A stretch of 64,000 nucleotides of DNA from Perkinsus olseni (GCA_013115135.1 JABANP010000073.1:62001-126000), one strand, 5' to 3'. Positions 31,460-43,910 are shown, counted from the stretch's first letter. Notes: generated by a model not told the origin, from the letters alone. Program-made: numbers and translations.

Positions 31460-33149
31460 ATGGGGGCGGAGGGAAGCGGCTTTTTAGTCTCTGTGTTGTT
31501 GATGTTTGTGAAGGACTATGAAGGCTTATCCCCCTGTAGTTCTGTAGCGGAGGTACATCTGCCGTACAAGCATGTAGCAGCGATGGTGATCCAGCGGTTC
31601 GTGAGGGACCGATGGCGGATGAGGCCTGGTAGTAGCGGGAAGGCCTCTGCTGTCTCTCGATGGGGGGCATGGAGGCCGCTGCTCAGCCCGTCTGCCGTGG
31701 TGGCAGCGGTATGGCGTCAACTGCCTGGAGTCTATACCGTTGGGTAGACGAGTTGAGGCGGCAGAGGTTATACAGAGGAGGTGAGGAGACGGCCCTTCCT
31801 TGGGCGGTCCTATGGGGCCTCTCGTCGACAGGTTCCGACAGTATCTTGACAGGGTGGCGACCAGGCGTCGGATGCGGTATCTGAGGTGAGGGCCCGGCGA
31901 GGATGGTCCTCGAGCTATCTCTCGAAGGTACTATGAGACATTCGGTAGAGTAATGCCCTATGAATGTCCGAGGAGTCCAGCCAACTTCGAGCAGCGGAAA
32001 CAATCTATGTGATTTGTCATCCGACTCACAGGAGTCACCTCAACTCTCCTCTTATTCAGGATTCGGTCGTGTATCAAACTGCAGCGGTGGTTGAGACGCT
32101 GCTGGAAGAAGCGACAGGAGGCGGTATTGCCCGCGAGAGGCATTGAGTCAGACAGCCGCAGTGCAGCCGTGTTGCCTTGGGACCTCGCCACACTGCGTAC
32201 CGTCCGGCGAGACCCCATGAGGGCTGTCTTGTAGGGCTAGAGCCACGGCCCGGTGGCTGAGTCGTTCGTGTGCTCAGTGCATGCCGCCGACGAAGTGGAC
32301 CTGCAAGGGAGGAGGGCGAAAGGTGATGAGGGAATGCTTGGTGGAGGTCATCCGGGGGTTTCTCAGATTCCCTCCAGCGGATGCTGGTATGGATCCCGAG
32401 AAGGTAGGCAGGGAGATCCCTCGGGAACTGGCGTGAGTCTATGGTACGCCTTCAGGACCCGGCACTGTTCTTGTCCACGCCCGCCTACCTTTCGGTCGAG
32501 TTGGAGGAGGTGAGGTATGATCCTGGCGGCGAGAATATGATTTTTAGCAGGACGCATCGGCTGTGGACTCACACAGTACAGTCTATGGATTTGACGACGA
32601 GAGGTGGGGGAGTAGGGGTCCGAGTTGAGGCGTCCGGAGCCATACGTGAGCATTGCACCCTTCGCCACGACTGCACGGTCAAAGGCGGTTGAGCTAGCTC
32701 ATGGCTGAGATATTGTCATCACTCGATGGAGTTGGTTCAACACCGTTAGAGTGTTTTGGGACGGGACAGTTGCGATGGGGCGGGCTTGTTGTTTAACCGC
32801 TGCTGCCCGCAGGCTTGGTGAAGCCTCGCCGACCCGAAGAGCAGTCCAGCGTTCCGCCACTGACAGCCAAATACGTCTGTCTTGGGTGAGCCCCATCTAT
32901 CAGGAGGCTCAGTCGCTGGAGGATACTCCCAACGAAAGCGAGGTGGAAGAAGCAGGTGGGGCTTTGATGATGACGGGCGGAGGGATTCCTCGATCCTTCT
33001 TAGGTTTGCTAGATGAAGGGGAATGCGGCGCAGCGGTTGTGCTCGCTGGAGAGCAGTCTGTGGCTACGGCTCCGAGTTCAGACTTGGACAGCACCACTGC
33101 TCCGATGGCGGCTCCTGGACTCAATCAGGATTGTGAGTGCGGCTCTTAG
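31460..33149 (+). CDS. Multi-IQ-motif protein
   Basis: Hand-spliced from about ten exons. At least three IQ-type calmodulin-binding helices are visible: VAAMVIQRFVRDRWRMRP, VEAAEVIQRRFRQYLDRVAT RRRMR, and IRSCIKLQRWLRRCWKKRQ. Between and after them are basic helices (AISRRYYETFGR, MRECLVEVIRGFLRF) and then an acidic, probably disordered C-terminus (EDTPNESEVEEAGGALM and on) ending DCECGS at 33149. IQ motifs bind calmodulin or centrins, so a cytoskeletal or ciliary role is plausible but not shown. The start at 31460 is the first ATG of the first IQ exon. The middle exons around 32600-32750 are uncertain. Confidence 0.5.
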
Positions 33150-33229
33150 GGGTATCGCTCGTAGCCTTCGGCCCATCAGTTGCCTAGACTAGACTAGGGG
33201 CTTCGTCAATTTCGATCGTTGCTTGATAC

Positions 33230-34105
33230 ATGCGGTATCCATGCCGTCGGGAAGGGCGACCCTCTGTGATCTCAGCGGAGAACGTGTTGAAGGAACCGGT
33301 CGTTGATGCGCATGAAGAGAGGGAGCGCTCCGAAAGGGAAGCCCTCGAGGTCTGGCTCGAGGCCCTCGATGAAGTGTTGGAGAGGTACCAGGCAACTATA
33401 CAGAACGATCTTCCTCCACAGGAGGGAGACAGGTGTGATTTGCCTCCGGTCTTTGTCGCGGAGGAGTGCTCCAGGGCCCCGGAGGATGAGACCCCTCGTG
33501 GAGCCGCACTGGCCGCCTTTACCAGCAGCAGCTGCTCGTCGTTGGGGACCCCTCTATCGAGTGTTTGCAGTGACATCAGCTCCGATACGAGTGGCTCCTG
33601 CGATGGGGGCACATCGCAGGAGGGTGCCTTTGATGATGAGGTGGCGCAGCATGAGAATCTGCAAATATCACCACTTGGAGCGGATCTCACTGGCCATGAT
33701 GATGACCACCACGGTTCGACTGGATCCACGAAGGTTCCCATTCGGGTATTACGACTCCTGAGCTCTCACTTCCTCCATCATCCCAGAGGCCTGTTCAGGC
33801 ACTCCCTTCCCAACCGACCGCGACTTGCCTCAGCCGCTCCACAGTGCCCTCCTCGACCGGCATTGCCCCCTCGAACCAGACTGGACCTGCTGGCTCATCC
33901 TGCCTATGGTCGCAGCTCCCTCTACGCGACATATTCCGGCGGCTCATCTGCAGGAGAGAGGGGATGACGCGGTTATTAGGAACTCAACTGACCCTTGGAT
34001 TGCACGAGGTGGTCCCCATAGCCGAGCTCGCCTGGGCTCTGATCCGATGGGAGCACTCCCTCGGAACGAATCGCTTTAGCGGTGTTATTGGCGCCCATGC
34101 ATGAG
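33230..34105 (+). CDS. Hypothetical protein, acidic/Ser-rich with helical C-terminus
   Basis: One long frame from 33230 has a charged helix (EERERSEREALEVWLEALDE VLERY) then an acidic Ser-rich region (SSSCSSLGTPLSSVCSDISS) and a His/Asp cluster. Removing an intron near 33735-33785 joins it to a Ser/Pro-rich linker and a helical end: LRDIFRRLICRREGMTRLLG, LHEVVPIAELAWALIRWEHS. It may be the C-terminal part of the IQ protein to the left or a separate gene; only about 80 bases separate them. No family is recognised. Confidence 0.4.
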
Positions 34106-34349
34106 CCCTTCTGGCCGTTGCTTGTCCTCTGTCGAGTTTGAGTGTCAACAGCAGTTCGTGTATCGGGGTGGAATGCTGCCCGCCGGGGTCCAGCCTCGTA
34201 GTCCTAGTCCATGGAGATGCCGAGCAGCTCGTAGTCCCTCCTTCAATATGGTTACCTCAGTAGCTTCTCGTGCGGCTGTTGCTCGCTGCTGAGACTGAAC
34301 GTATCAGGGTCCGGTTCATCTAGATGACTTCGCTGCAGTGTCAGTCCCC

Positions 34350-37300
34350 ATGTTAGGGGCTTCTCTCCGCCGTCCCATGGCCTCCAGCCGACCATACACA
34401 GCTTGCCTAGTGTCGCGCCGGCCCCTGTTGAGAGCTTTCTGCACTACTCCCTACGAAGCGGCAGGAAGTACTTCTCTGGGCAGAGCGGTCGGTGGCCACC
34501 GTTACTGTGCTCCCCAGTTGCCATTGGACGATCCCAAGATAGCATTTCGGTGGAAGTCGACGGGCGAAGTGCTCAGAGGGTGGCTGGTCCTCAAGCTCTG
34601 CACCTACAATTACGTCATTAGAAATGCCGAGAAGCTGTAGTGCAGTTGGCCAGGCCGCAGCGGCATGCGCAGTCGTAATAAAAGGTACCAGAGGTCCCGG
34701 AGCATCCTGGGTGATGGCATCACTCACGGGGTTATACGGCGGACCCTGTTCGCCCACTTCTGTGCGGGGGAAAGCGACGTGGGCATCAGACCCAAGCTGC
34801 AGCGCTTGCACGAGGCGGGAGTGACCGGTAGGAGGCCTTCAAAGAGAGGGATGGCATGTCTTCTCGTCTCAGCTATATTGGATCCGGTAGATGAAGGTGA
34901 TGTGTCCCCGGCAGGGCCATCTACCACCGATATGATGGGCCCTAGTGCTCCGGAGAGGGCCGACACCATGCAGGCTAGGATATTCGACTATGAGGGAGAG
35001 AGGAGGTACCAGCGCTGAGGGCGGCCTCGAGATCAGAGCTTGCTGCCTCGCCAGGTGCGACTCACGAGTGGACCTTGTGAAGGCTGCTATTTCCACAGTA
35101 GACAGGGCCGTCCAAGGGAAGGGAATCGCCGCCATGAAGATCTCTGCCATGGGTTGGCAATCAGCTGGTGGTGTGTGTCAGAGAGAGGGTCTATCAGGCC
35201 CACCGGTGCTGCTCGAGCGGATGTCCAATGGTATAAGAGAGCTACAGTCGTTTTATAGCCATCTGTGTGATGGGCAGGAGTGCGCCCTATCGTATGAGGA
35301 GTTGAAAGAAGTGTGGTATGAAGCTCTGTGGACCTGGGCAATGCTGCCTTGTTAGGCATTGGTCAGTGTGTCTGGAAGTTGCAATACAGCGGATATAGAG
35401 GATAGGTTCGCTAAATTAGATGACGATGGTGATGGGAAGGTGGACCTGATGGACTGGATGAATAGCGTGTCTCTCACGGAACTGACAGAAGTAGGCCAGA
35501 AGAGGCTGCTAGAATCAGCGCTGTCTTCCAATGGCTCGGAATTGGGTCGATGCGCATTCCCTTTGGACCGAGGACCCTCATGGGGTACAGTGCAACCTGG
35601 CCCGGTAGCGTGTTATCAGTTGGGTTTGCACTGATTATCTGCACGGGACGTGGACCTTGCGTAGTAGCAGCTTACTAGAGATGCTCCGCCCACTCGTAGG
35701 CTTTGACTCTGCCTTCCTAGTTTCGTGTATAAATGCATGACTACCTCGGCCAAGGCGATCTGAACGTTCCGTCATTCTTCAATCAATCGTCAGATCATGA
35801 TGCGCGAACCTGGAGTGGAGGGACCTCGGTTGGAGACGGTCTTGACAGAGGAAGACCTGAGGCTGCTACAGTACTACTACTTCTGGTAGACTAAGGATAT
35901 TCCAGCCTTCTTTGTAAGGTCTATGTACCGTCGTGTGGATGCCGTATGCAAGGCTGCCTTTGACAGCGGAGTCAAGATCCTTATCGATGCTGAGTGGACA
36001 GCTGTACTGCACCTGCTTCGCTCCGTCGCCATGGATGATGCACTTTCGGATGCACCTCGTTGTTAGATACAGCCAGCGATCGATAAGGTGGCGACTAGCA
36101 TGATGAGGAAGTATAACAGGGATGATAGAAGAGGGTAAGAGTGGAGGACTCTTCGTTTTTCGCGCGCCCCGAAATCTGCTGGTAGGGCTCTCATCGTGGA
36201 GCCATGTCAGACCGATAGTGTACAACACGTATCAGACGTACTTGAAGGATGCCAGGCAGCGTGTGCGTCGGGACCTTCAGATGGCTCAGCGTGAGGTGAG
36301 GCCGGATTGCTTGCGCCCTGCTTTGTGGAATGATAGAACTGATTAATGCTCGTAATAGTGGTGAAGCCACGAGAACACGCGGGAATGGGGCGACTGAGCG
36401 TAAATGGGTTAAATGCTACTGGACGAGAGTTGCGGGAGACTGCACCTTTCCAAGTCGGTCTCGGTTCGGTTTTTCTTACCCTCCTGTTGTGGATTGTCTT
36501 ACTTGTCTATCTGTCTTGCCTCTCAGGGCTACCGTTTTGCCTGTAAAGTTGTGAGAGGGGCATACATCGTAAGCGAAAGGATGAAGGCCGAAGAGGACGG
36601 CAGGTGATAGCGGAGGCTATTTTACCTCACCGATTTCATGAGCTTGGCGCTGCTGTAGGGAATCTCCCATTTGCGATACGTACGAGGCAACTAGCGCATC
36701 TTACCATGGGGTGATTGAGGACCTGCTGGACCATGCGTCAAGACCTAGTATCATCATCGCCACCCACAACGCGGATACGGTGAAGTTCGCTGTTGGGTGA
36801 GTGCGAGGGAGAGAGCACTCAGTGGGAGTGTTCCTACGGTGGACCGGCAGAGGGAAAGGATCGTAGCGTAGTGGCTGCTGTTTTATAGAAGCGGAGATCC
36901 GTACTAGTCCAGTGGTTGGAATATTGTGAACGGGTAGGGTTAGGAAGCGGAAGTTGCACTTCGTAGCCAGCAAGCCCTCGATTTATGATGATGCAGTCGT
37001 GAGCGTGTATTGGCGTGATGCTTGGGAGCCAACCAACTGCCACGTACGTGGAGTTAGCGAGTACTCGGAGTACTCCGAAATGCCCGAGACACGGCTCGTG
37101 AGAGGTCCATTTCGTCGTCGTGCTCAGGAAATTGAGCAATTGCCCACCCGAGCGCCGGGATGACGTTATGTTCGCCCAGTTGTACGGTATGGCGGATCCG
37201 ATAACATACATCCTCGCCAAGGAGGGATACAGGGCGTAGGCTTGCTGCCTGGTGTAGGGCAAGTTAGAGGCGTCTCCCACCAGGTGCAAGCTCGTGCCCT

Positions 37301-37754
37301 ATGGACCTATCAGTAACGTTGTGCCTTACTTGATTCGCAGGGCGCAGGAGAACAGCGCTATGCTAGGTAGGGTCTCCTAGCTGTCCTGGTTACACGGCCA
37401 TCCCCGTCAACTTCCACTGGCTCACTGATCTCTACGAGCTTCTTATAGTCCTGTCGTAGCCAATGCTTAACTGTGAGGGATGCCGTGTCGTGATTTCCGC
37501 TGTTGCTGTAGCACCGTCGAGTACCATGCGATAAGACTCTAGCTAGAGCTCTCTGTGGTCATCAGTAACTCCTGCCAATCAGTAGCGGCTCTCACCTAGG
37601 GTCTGCACTACTACCACTAAATGCCGTTTTAGTTGTGCCATACAATTTTGTCCTGCCTGGAAGGATGCGTTACATAGGTACCCCTGCTGTTGCCCAGGAG
37701 AGGGCATTGCTGTTCGCCGAAGCCTGGCGTCGCCTCACTGGCAGGGGCTCATGA
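34350..37754 (+). CDS. PRODH: Proline dehydrogenase with EF-hand insertion, copy 1
   Basis: Mitochondrial FAD enzyme that oxidises proline to pyrroline-5-carboxylate. A targeting peptide (LGASLRRPMASSRPY) leads. Spliced blocks: KIAFRWKSTGEVLRGWLVLK, VIRRTLFAHFCAGESDVGIR, ARIFDYEGERR, VDLVKAAISTVDRAVQGKGI AAMKIS, an inserted EF-hand region (ALSYEELKE; then the canonical loop DDDGDGKVDLMDW), SGVKILIDAEWTA-IQPAIDK, YNTYQTYLKDARQRV, FACKVVRGAYIVSERM, DTYEATSASYHGVIEDLL, IIATHNADTVKF, CKLVPYGPISNVVPYLIRR and a last exon ending at 37754. The usual ILDYAAEA motif, intact in copy 2, reads ILDPVDEGD here, so activity is doubtful. About 14 introns, several with GTAG donors that give false in-frame stops. 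Confidence 0.88.
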
Positions 37755-38034
37755 ATGTACAGTAGTCAATAACAATTCTGATCATTTCAGTGCATTTTGT
37801 CTGTCGTCGTCATAGCTATTGTCGTGGGCGCGCACATGTTGCGCCGCCACGGAATAGCGTCTTTCTGAGTGCTAACAATCATGTCACAGCAAACAGGGAT
37901 CTTGTGTTCCTAGCTCCGGATGCACTGTATCGAAGGAATCTTTTCTCCCGAGTCCTGCCAGGATCAACCTAGCCGTGCATGGAGGTCAGTTTACTTTTCA
38001 TTCACCCCGCAAGAGCCCTCCCCACGGCTCCTTC

Positions 38035-41000
38035 ATGTTGAGGGGTCTTCTCTGCAGTGCTGGAAGCAGCAGCAGCCGCATCACTCGTCACTCATACGTC
38101 CTCCTCGGAATAGCAACACGCTCACAATCCGATATTGTTCGGAGGTTTTCGGCGGGCAGGCCTGGTCCAGTAGGCTGGGGGTCTCCTGTCAACCCTCGAG
38201 TGCTTTGCCTGCTCAGCTGCGTTTTGATAACCCGGAGGTTGCCTTTCACACCAAGACCACGGGTGAAGTCTTCAGAGGGCTCCTAGTGCTCAAAATGTGC
38301 ACATTCAACGCCATCGTGAAGAACGCGGAAATACTGTAAGTGTTGATGCATTCTGAAATTCATGCGCCGCTTCGCTCCGCCGAGGATATGGTTGCAGGTA
38401 CAAGAGCTCTCAGACTATCCTAGGCAGCACAATAACAAATTGGCTGTTGAAGAAGACGTTCTTCGCCCACTTCTGCGCTGGCGAGAGTGAGCGGGAAATC
38501 GCCCCGACTATGCAGAAGTTGCGGGAGGCCGGCGTTGGAGGTGATGAGCGACGGACCCCGTCAGACGTGTCGTGGATTCCCGATGGACTCTTCCGTTTGT
38601 GTTTGTTTATGAGCAATAGACTTAGTTAAAAACTGCGTCTGGGCTGCTCTTTCCGAACGCCGGTAGGAGAATCTGTAATGTGTGATGATGATTATTAGAC
38701 GGAGCTTGTACGACGGCAGGATCAACTCAGTAAAGTGTATCAGAGCCTCTCTGGGGTCTCTGTAACAAGTGTTAGGTGCGCTCTCAGAGTGCACTAACGC
38801 CTCAGTCCACTGCAGTGCTGTGACTGCAGCCTATCGACAGGTATACTAGACTACGCTGCAGAGGCCGAGCTCTCAGCTCAGTCTAAGAAACCCGACGCGA
38901 TGGGTGATGCTCCAGACAGGACGGACTTCATGCATGCACGGGTGTACGATTATGAGGGCGAGAAGAAGTAGTGATGGGAGTATTCGATGGGCCGATCGTT
39001 TCTAGGCGACAGGTTGGCTCTTCCCTTTGGATTCTTCCTCTGCTGGGGAGTGACCAGCTGAAGCTACACCTTTTAGCTCGTGTTGAAGCATACGTTCAGG
39101 GCTAGTGTAGAGCTGTTGGTGGGGGGCACTCCCACAGCACGTTGTTCAATTCACGAGAAGAACTATGTGAAGCTCTCTGAAGTCGTCGGATGCTTTCGTC
39201 CAGTGGTTTACTCGTCTATACCAGCGTTGAAGACAAGGCAGCGCATATCGGTTGATATCGGACTTTTTCAGGTGTGATGCCAGAGTCAAGGTTTTTGAGA
39301 CGGCTCTGCACGCCGTCCACAACACCACGCCAGAGGAGGGCTTCGCAGCCATAAAGATATCTGCGCTCGGTAGACCCTCTCCCGCGCGTTTCCTCGGAAA
39401 TGCGGTACAGCCAAATAAAGGCAGCTGCAGCCAGCACTGAGTCGTGTCCCATCGCCATAGAAGCAATGGCCTCGTTAGTCACTCGTTTTCTTTGAGTGTC
39501 TTGATTTATGGCTCTCAGGTGCACCAGTACTCCTGGAGCGAATATCCACTGCGATGCTCGAAATGGCTGCTTTCTATGAGCGCCTGGGCGGCAAGGGCGA
39601 TGGGGCACTCTCATACGATGATTTCAAAAAGGTAACCATCACTGGCCTGCTTTTTCACAGCGTGCCTCGGCTTCCCTGTTTGCCCCCTTGATGCTCGGTT
39701 GATACCTCAATGCGCAGCAGTCACGGAGACTACGTTGAGACTTTCGGTTATCCCTCGACTGTTCAGGGATGGCTCAATTTTTTTAATGAACCCAAGGGGG
39801 GTGAAGAGGAGATCAGGCGAACGTTCGATAAGCTTGACATCTATCACGACGGCTCGGTGGACTTGGTTGACTGGACCTGCAGTATGACGTTAGTCGATAT
39901 GTCCGAGGTACCAGTAGCTTGCCTTCACCGTCGCACTGGGGATGTGGTGGTTCGTATTCAGATGGTGAAGGAGTGCAAGGAGCATGGCCCGCTGTACGAT
40001 GCAGCGCTCGACGAAGAGGAGCTAGAGCTGATGAAGTAAGATGATGAGGCTTCTGCTCTTCTGACTTCACGATTGCAGCAGTGCTCTCTCAAAGCACGCA
40101 GCATCTACGCGTTATTCGGATCCCCATCAGAGCTGTGGCGATTTGGTCTCCCTACGTACGCGCACTTGGCTGCACTTGCTCAGGTCGATGTTGCACCGGG
40201 TCGACATGGTGTGTCAAAAAGCCTATAACCTAGGGGTTAAGATCATGATCGATGCTGAGTGGACGGCGGTAGGCGGGCAACAAGGGCTTCGGGATCGGAG
40301 TGCATTTTCTGGCTACAGATACAGCCGGCTATCGACAACGTAGTGGTCCATATGATGAGGAAGTATAATAGGGACACTGAGAAGGGGTGGGCTACTGAAA
40401 ATGTCGCGCGCCCATTAATTATATTGTCAAGGATAGCACATCTTCTTCAGGCCGATCGTCTTCAACACGTTCCAGACTTACTTGAAGGACGCGCGGTTCC
40501 GAGTGAATCATCACATGAAGATGGCGGAGCGAGAAGTACCGCTATACTCCTGACCATCGTCCTTCGGGCGGTACTCCTCCCCTCCTTCAGGGCTACCAGT
40601 TTGCGTGCAAAGTCGTTCGAGGGGCCTACATGGTGAGCGAACGCCTCAAGGCCGAGAGCGAGAACAGGTACCCCCCGGGGAAGCAACCTAATCGCATCGT
40701 CATCTCTCTATCGTGAAGAGGGAGATTAAGCAGAAACTGAAGACACTTGAGTCAAGTGTCTCCAATTTCTGCGACTTTTCTTGACTCCATCTTCAAGTGC
40801 CTCGACCATTAAGCATGCTATTGGCGGGAAGCCTCGCTTTTCATTACTGAATCGCACGTACTTAAATCACCCACGGTTATCTCGATGTGTGGTTCGATGA
40901 AGCTCGTCTGGGATAGTGGAGTCTTGCAGGGAGCCTCCTATTCTCGATACCTACGAGGAGACGACAGCGTCATGTCATGGAGTGATAGAGGATCTCATCA

Positions 41001-41508
41001 CGCATCCGTCACAACCCAGAATAATGGTGGCGACGCACAACGAGGGCACAGTCAATTTCACTGTCAAGTGAGGCCCTTCTGAGTGACTCTGGCCGCGGGA
41101 GGGCGTCACTTCAGGACCCTTGAAGGTTGTGATAACCCAGAGAAGAGGCAAGAGCATGTTTACTTTGGCCAGCTCCTTGGAATGAGCGATCCCATAACCT
41201 TTATCCTCGCTGATAACGCCTACAAAGCGTACGTCTGCTGATCTGGCCCGCTAGAGTGTGAAGGTGGCTGCGTTGTCAGGTACAAGTACGTCCCCTATGG
41301 CCCAGTCAAGGACGTCGTTCCTTATCTGATTCGCAGAACACAGGAGAATTCAACACTTCTGGGTGAGAAGGATAAGTCTTGCATTCTTGACCAAACTTGC
41401 ATTTCCTCAGGCACTCCCGCGGTGGTAGAAGAGCGAAAGATGCTCTTGACTGAGCTTTGGCGTCGACTGTTTGGTCGTCGTACTCCCGGCAAGATAGCTG
41501 CCTCATGA
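38035..41508 (+). CDS. PRODH: Proline dehydrogenase with EF-hand insertion, copy 2
   Basis: Tandem paralogue of copy 1 with the same exon plan. Presequence LRGLLCSAGSSSSRITRHSY, then PEVAFHTKTTGEVFRGLLVL, LLKKTFFAHFCAGESEREI, the conserved ILDYAAEAELSA, ARVYDYEGEKK, VFETALHAVHNTTPEEGFAA, an EF-hand region (LGGKGDGALSYDDFKK and a second loop LDIYHDGSVDLVDW whose third position is Tyr, so probably weak), LGVKIMIDAEWTA-IQPAIDN, FNTFQTYLKDARFRV, FACKVVRGAYMVSERL, ILDTYEETTASCHGVIEDLI, MVATHNEGTVNF, YKYVPYGPVKDVVPYLIRR and the last exon ending at 41508. Catalytic motifs appear intact. One intron after AGVGG is about 300 nt, much longer than the rest. Confidence 0.9.
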
Positions 41509-41745
41509 TTCCGCCTCTGCGCATATCTTTGCGCACATCGAAGATTTTCCACTCGAACTCCTCCTCGTCATCATTCGCTCCAAGCACACCCTTCATCCAA
41601 CGTTAATGAATTATTGTTAGTGTCATCAGATCACCATCATTCTCGTGTCTTTGGTTCGCTTGACGTATATTCGTGAGCTCATGTTCTCTCACCCCTCGAG
41701 TCGCGTTAGAGTCTCCGTTGCCAGAATCTGCTCTCAGTTTATCTA

Positions 41746-42686
41746 ATGTCATTCAGCCTCTCCCTGAAGGAGTCCAGCACGGCCAAGCGCGCCCGAACAA
41801 TAGCGGAGGCCCACAGGCCAACGGAGCCTGCCTTCGTAGCCGCTGACGACCCGTCGGAAACTTCCGATGTCCAATCAGCTGCACCTGAGCTCGGTGAGCC
41901 GCTTCATGCAACACATGATTTCATCCGTGCCGTTGCTAGTGACCAGCTGGATACCACTTCATCTTAGTCATACCAAACTTCCTTCAGTTGGCTTCAAGGT
42001 GGCATCTCTTCTAGATATAGACACGCTGAAGCAGCTCCGTGACACCGGATGTGCCAGTGCCGATGCCGGTGACTTTAAGGCCGCGATATCGTCCTGGAGC
42101 AGGGTTATTCGAGCGGGCGAGGCTGGACCGGATGTACACAACTGGATAGCTCAGGTAAGAGGACCTCATTTGGGAGGTGTGCAGGAGTGGTGACAGGCCT
42201 ACATGGAACTGGACGAGGACTGGCGGGCTGTTCATCACGCTGAGATCGCTTATAGTGGCGACTCGGCATTCGCATTGACGTACGCGAGGAGCTCTGTTCA
42301 ATTATGGTGAGCTTGGAAGTGCAAAGATACTATACAGGATAACTTGGAGAAGGCTTCGGGGAGAGGATAGAGCAGGTAAGCACTGCGAGCGTTGTTAGTG
42401 GTGGCGGGTTCGATTCCCGGTGCTGACGTTTTAATGTTTTCCAGATCTGCAGTCCCTCCTCGCGGACATCCGGCGAATATCCTCCCTCGTGGAGAAGGAC
42501 TTGGCCGAGCATCATCGAGGAGTGGTCGTTAACGGTCGCACCATCACCATGCCGTTCTGGGAGACGGCCCAGAAGGTCGACTACGATGAGGAAGGCCGCC
42601 CACATGTCCAGCCACCACCGAACGGGAGCTCGAAACTGAGTTGTGATGCTCCGAAGGAAACCAACGACACTGCCAAAGTTGATTAG
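41746..42686 (+). CDS. TTC33: TTC33-like TPR protein
   Basis: Begins with a polar, Ala/Glu-rich N-terminus (SFSLSLKESSTAKRARTIAE). Then come TPR units: LKQLRDTGCASADAGDFKAA ISSWSRVIR, YMELDEDWRAVHHAEIA, and GALFNYGELGSAKILYRITW. It ends with a coiled segment (LQSLLADIRRISSLVEKDLA EHHRGVV) and a disordered tail stopping at 42686. The small three-TPR plan and the VHHAEIA segment match TTC33 (osmosis-responsive factor family), whose role is poorly known. In the second TPR the frame shifts by one base near 42285. The last intron holds a tRNA-like fragment (42389-42428). Confidence 0.6.
42389..42428 (+). other. tRNA-like fragment in an intron
   Basis: The sequence GCGTTGTTAGTGGT followed by a complete T-arm (CGGGTTCGATTCCCG, 42405-42419) looks like a tRNA with its middle deleted. 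The T-stem pairs perfectly and contains a B-box. There is no anticodon arm and the ends do not pair, so this is a relic or a B-box element, not a working tRNA. Confidence 0.5.
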
Positions 42687-42773
42687 AAACGTTTCTCTCT
42701 CACCTGTGTCTTGCCGTGGTCTGGGTCAGGATCGTGCTTCCTCATCCTCCCTTGCAGTTTTTTATCTTGCCCC

Positions 42774-43910
42774 ATGTACTCCCCTCAAGGGTACTACGAT
42801 GAGGCGGCCGACTCCGAGGTGATCATGACCTACTTCGACCCCGTCCAGTGCATGCCTCTGCCCATCACGCGCAATGTAGCTGCTGCCGTGTCGATAGTAG
42901 TGACGCCCGTATTATCCTAAGGCACTGGAGGAGCGCCGCATAGCCATATGGCTGTCATGGTTCCTGGGCACCTGGTCGGACAACTACGGCAACCTCATCC
43001 ATGTGGAGGTGAGCAAGCGAGCATCGTCAGCGTCTCTCGCGTCACTGCCTTCCCTCCCTCAGGGCAACGTGGCGAAGTGCAGACATCTGTACTACCGAGT
43101 GGTGAGTGTGGCTAGGAAGAAGGTTGTCGATAGCGGTATGATATACTTCGATATGGACACTTACACAATTCATCTGGACTGCAAGTTCGAACTTGATACC
43201 GAGTTCTCCGACGACCTCACGGTGCGGTGGCGGCCGGTGAATCCGGGCTCACCCACGTTCCCGCTGTGGACGCACATCGAGAGGCTCGACCGCTGCGCCA
43301 AGTGGCATGTTCTGAACGACATAGAAGTTAGCCGGGTAAGCGTGCTGGTGGTCTTCGATGGTGATGCCGCACTCAGAGGGCTGCTTCAGAATAGCAACGT
43401 CGAGAGATATCTTGATGAACAAGAGGAAGGAGATGGTGGAAAGGTTACCGCGCGATGGTCGCAGCGACGGCACAGGGGCTGTTAGGGACAACGCTGTCAG
43501 TGGTCGGGAGCAGTTACACAATAGCGCGGTGGAGGGGGAGCCTCCTAGGAAGGAAGTGAGGTCGATGGAATACTCTCATCAGCTCAGCGTCCTTTGCAGG
43601 TACCGATAGTACGGCGAGAGGCAGCACCATCTGTATCCTCAGGGAGTGGTTGGGGAGCCACTAATGGGTAGGGCATCTGCTCGGCCGACTGTTGTAGTGG
43701 ACTCTCCTTCTCAGGAACACAGAGGCTCCGAACGTGGTGTTCGAGACAGCTTTGGACTGGCGGAATGCTCCCGATACGAAGCCGGATAAGCCTCTGGAGC
43801 CAGTGCAGTCCAGAAGGGGCGGCCGAGATAGATGGAATCACCGATGGAATGGCTATCATTATGGAGATGCCTCGAGCCGCGGCAGGCGGGGATGGAGCTC
43901 TCGGGAGTAG
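42774..43910 (+). CDS. Hypothetical protein with RGG-like C-terminus
   Basis: ATG at 42774 (MYSPQGYYDEAADSEVIMTY), then FDPVQCMPLPITRN, intron, ALEERRIAIWLSWFLGTWSD NYGNLIHVE, intron, KCRHLYYRVVSVARKKVVDS, YFDMDTYTIHLDCKFELDTE FSDDLTVRW, WTHIERLDRCAKWHVLNDIE. The last exon has APNVVFETALDWRNAPDTKP and a tail RRGGRDRWNHRWNGYHYGD… RGRRGWSSRE with TAG at 43908. The middle looks like a folded beta-rich domain. The tail is typical of RNA-binding proteins. The exons between 43340 and 43700 are unsettled. No family is recognised. Confidence 0.5.

Noticed and set aside
33184..33741. 185-codon minus-strand open frame
   Set aside because: Shadow of the acidic Ser-rich plus-strand frame; composition and lack of motifs argue against it.
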